Shown here piece after piece: positions 62,652 through 64,000 of a DNA stretch of 64,000 bases. The notes under the pieces are model-generated. The model saw nothing but the letters and a program-made list of their open reading frames with translations. It was not told the origin of the DNA and did not search any database. The position numbers were made by a program, and so were the translations under genes. The number at the start of each line of letters is the position of its first letter. Within the stretch, counting starts at the first letter, position 1. The stretch is from the NCBI RefSeq assembly GCF_000621125.1, contig NZ_KK211214.1, forward strand, positions 623,300 through 687,299, given 5' to 3'. The stretch is from Maribacter antarcticus DSM 21422. Lineage in GTDB: Bacteria > Bacteroidota > Bacteroidia > Flavobacteriales > Flavobacteriaceae.

Positions 62652-64000
62652 TCAATAACAATCCATCTTCAATTGTTCCGTGCCTTCAAATTCGCTTAAA
62701 GGTTTGTTTAGATGGGCTTTTGAAATGGTATTCAGTACGTCCAACACCGCATTTTGCATGGCCAACGAACCGCAGATATAAATGCTTCCGCCCACTTGCA
62801 GGGTTTTTGAAATTAGGCTTTCGTTTTCCTGAACCAAGTACTGAACATATTGGTTTTTCTCTTCGCGCGAATAGGCGACATGCAGGCTGGTCAATTTATT
62901 TTTTTTACTTACCTCAGATAGTATTTCTTCGTAAAGTTTCAATGATTTTTTAGTACGTAATCCCAAGAAAAAGTGAACCGGATTTTCATTTTTGTTTTCG
63001 TGTAACATTCCTAAAAAGGGTGCTATTCCAGTGCCGTTGGCAATAAAAATAACGGGTTTTTCGTCTTTTGGAAAATGGAACTCGGTATTCTTTTTTATAT
63101 GCAGCGCTATGGGTGCATGGAGTTCTAGAGTGCTCAACAAAGGCGAACAGACTCCAAATTTGTGTTTTTTTACACTCAACAATAGGTCATTGTCAATTTT
63201 AGCTATAGAATATAGGCGTTCTATTCCGTCATCGGGAATGATACCCGCCAAATCTCCCGATTGAAAACGAACCTGACTTTTTGGGCGTAACCGTACTAAA
63301 AAGGTGTCGTCTTCGTTTAGGATGGTGCGTTCCACGACCGTAAAGAATTTCATTTTTACGGATTTTTTTTTGATGGGTAAACTTTTTAACCGAAGGGAAA
63401 CGCCCGTATGCTTGCTCCATTTTTTTGTCCAATCCGCAACCGCGCGTTCATCTTGATTATTGATTTTATAAAGCGGAAGCAATTCCTGAAAATGGCTATT
63501 TTTTTTGAGTAGCTCATCCACGGTTATTGCAAACGAGCAATAATCTGGGTAGAGCAAGGAACCAAAGCCCACCACGGAATAACTTAAATCACGAATGGGT
63601 TGTATACTTTTAAACAGTTTTTCGAAATTTCGAGCATTCGTTGTGGCCTCGCCTTCGCCATAAGTCGCTGTTAGAATAATCAGCTGCTCCGCTTTTTTGT
63701 AGGTTGAATACGTATTGAGTTCCGATACATAAACTGATTTCCCAGCCGTAATAAGTCCCTTTGCCAAGCGATATGCGAATTGAAACGTGCTGCCCGTTTC
63801 CGAGCCTACCAGAATAATATGGCTGGCCTCGTCTTTTTCCGTCTGTCGGGTGACGGATTTTGTTCCTTTCATACGTTTTCGCCACATTACAAATCCTGAA
63901 TAGATAAAGTAGAGCATGGAAATACTTGCCAATAGCAATACTATGGACCATAGTATTGAGCCTTGTCCAGTATGTATCGCTAAGCTCCATCGGTTGGCGA
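62652..64000 (-). CDS. PepSY-domain flavodoxin/NADPH reductase (sulfite-reductase-like), N-terminus outside window
   Basis: The frame is open to the right edge, so the N-terminal PepSY membrane domain lies outside; a partial helix (GSILWSIVLLLASISMLYFI) remains. Then comes a flavodoxin domain (VGSETGSTFQFAYRLAKGL, ILTATYGEGEATTNARNFE, VVGFGSLLYPDYCSFA), and a ferredoxin-NADP reductase-like part with FAD-binding RLYSIAK and NADPH sites NGTGIAPFLGMLHE and YICGSLAMQNAVLDVL. The design resembles CysJ fused to a PepSY anchor, probably moving electrons across the inner membrane, perhaps in siderophore or iron reduction (inference). Confidence 0.9.
   Translation of the reverse strand, partial: ANRWSLAIHTGQGSILWSIVLLLASISMLYFIYSGFVMWRKRMKGTKSVTRQTEKDEASHIILVGSETGSTFQFAYRLAKGLITAGKSVYVSELNTYSTYKKAEQLIILTATYGEGEATTNARNFEKLFKSIQPIRDLSYSVVGFGSLLYPDYCSFAITVDELLKKNSHFQELLPLYKINNQDERAVADWTKKWSKHTGVSLRLKSLPIKKKSVKMKFFTVVERTILNEDDTFLVRLRPKSQVRFQSGDLAGIIPDDGIERLYSIAKIDNDLLLSVKKHKFGVCSPLLSTLELHAPIALHIKKNTEFHFPKDEKPVIFIANGTGIAPFLGMLHENKNENPVHFFLGLRTKKSLKLYEEILSEVSKKNKLTSLHVAYSREEKNQYVQYLVQENESLISKTLQVGGSIYICGSLAMQNAVLDVLNTISKAHLNKPLSEFEGTEQLKMDCY

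Noticed and set aside
63610-63990. Minus-strand frame overlapping the flavodoxin reductase
   Set aside because: It is an alternative frame within the reductase gene; the reductase frame has clear flavodoxin motifs.

Overview
The window is chromosomal DNA of a marine-type flavobacterium (Bacteroidota, Flavobacteriaceae). The evidence is the AT-rich intergenic sequence, several promoters of the Bacteroidota form TAnnTTTG instead of TATAAT, frequent TTG starts, and family-typical proteins: a PUR/DUF3276 protein, the nusB-DUF1573-yajC cluster, a DnaJ with a half zinc finger, MnmD, DUF4197, DUF4920 and M14/M28 secreted peptidases. No rRNA, tRNA, CRISPR array, phage or intact insertion sequence was seen, so this looks like core chromosome with a few accessory loci.

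Layout. 1-4.9 kb: end of a curli-type amyloid locus (curlin-like subunit, CsgH, a CsgH-CsgE fusion, CsgF, CsgG with an extra C-terminal barrel, and a lipoprotein with a carboxypeptidase-regulatory domain and propeller). 5-17.3 kb: purM, prfA, pyrF, purU and an Lrp regulator, mixed with decaying genes (apbE, an ABC ATPase with a membrane-protein relic, a DJ-1/PfpI gene). 18-22 kb: nitrogen module glnB-amtB-porin, then crcB and two tiny membrane proteins. 22-28 kb: MazG-like phosphohydrolase, ilvE, DUF4920-mnmD, a TIGR01777 oxidoreductase, grpE-dnaJ. 28.2-33.4 kb: a tightly packed five-gene unit (ABC ATPase, ABC permease, MscS channel, DUF6268 barrel, NtrC-like regulator without a DNA-binding domain). 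34-43.6 kb: PPK2, M28 peptidase, cyclophilin-FKBP fusion, cold-shock protein, peroxiredoxin, thioredoxin-like protein, a BASS transporter and PlsC. 44.1-48.3 kb: DabB-DabA inorganic-carbon pump with a small companion gene. 48.9-64 kb: M14 peptidase, PUR protein, ABC exporter, nusB-DUF1573-yajC, Gfo/Idh/MocA oxidoreductase, pepT, pyrD, a LysE exporter, an HMG-CoA lyase, and a PepSY-flavodoxin reductase that runs off the right edge.

How the genes work together. The curli genes would secrete and nucleate a surface amyloid. AmtB, PII and the adjacent porin form an ammonium-uptake unit. DabAB would convert and accumulate CO2 as bicarbonate, which in a heterotroph would feed anaplerotic carboxylation. 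The five-gene 28-33 kb unit looks like an envelope-transport or stress module controlled by an atypical AAA+ protein.

Best candidates for something poorly described are the curli locus with its two domain fusions, the ABC-MscS-barrel-regulator unit, and the DAB locus with its unnamed 94-residue companion. At least four genes are visibly decaying, which suggests recent niche change or relaxed selection, or local assembly errors in the frameshifted cases.
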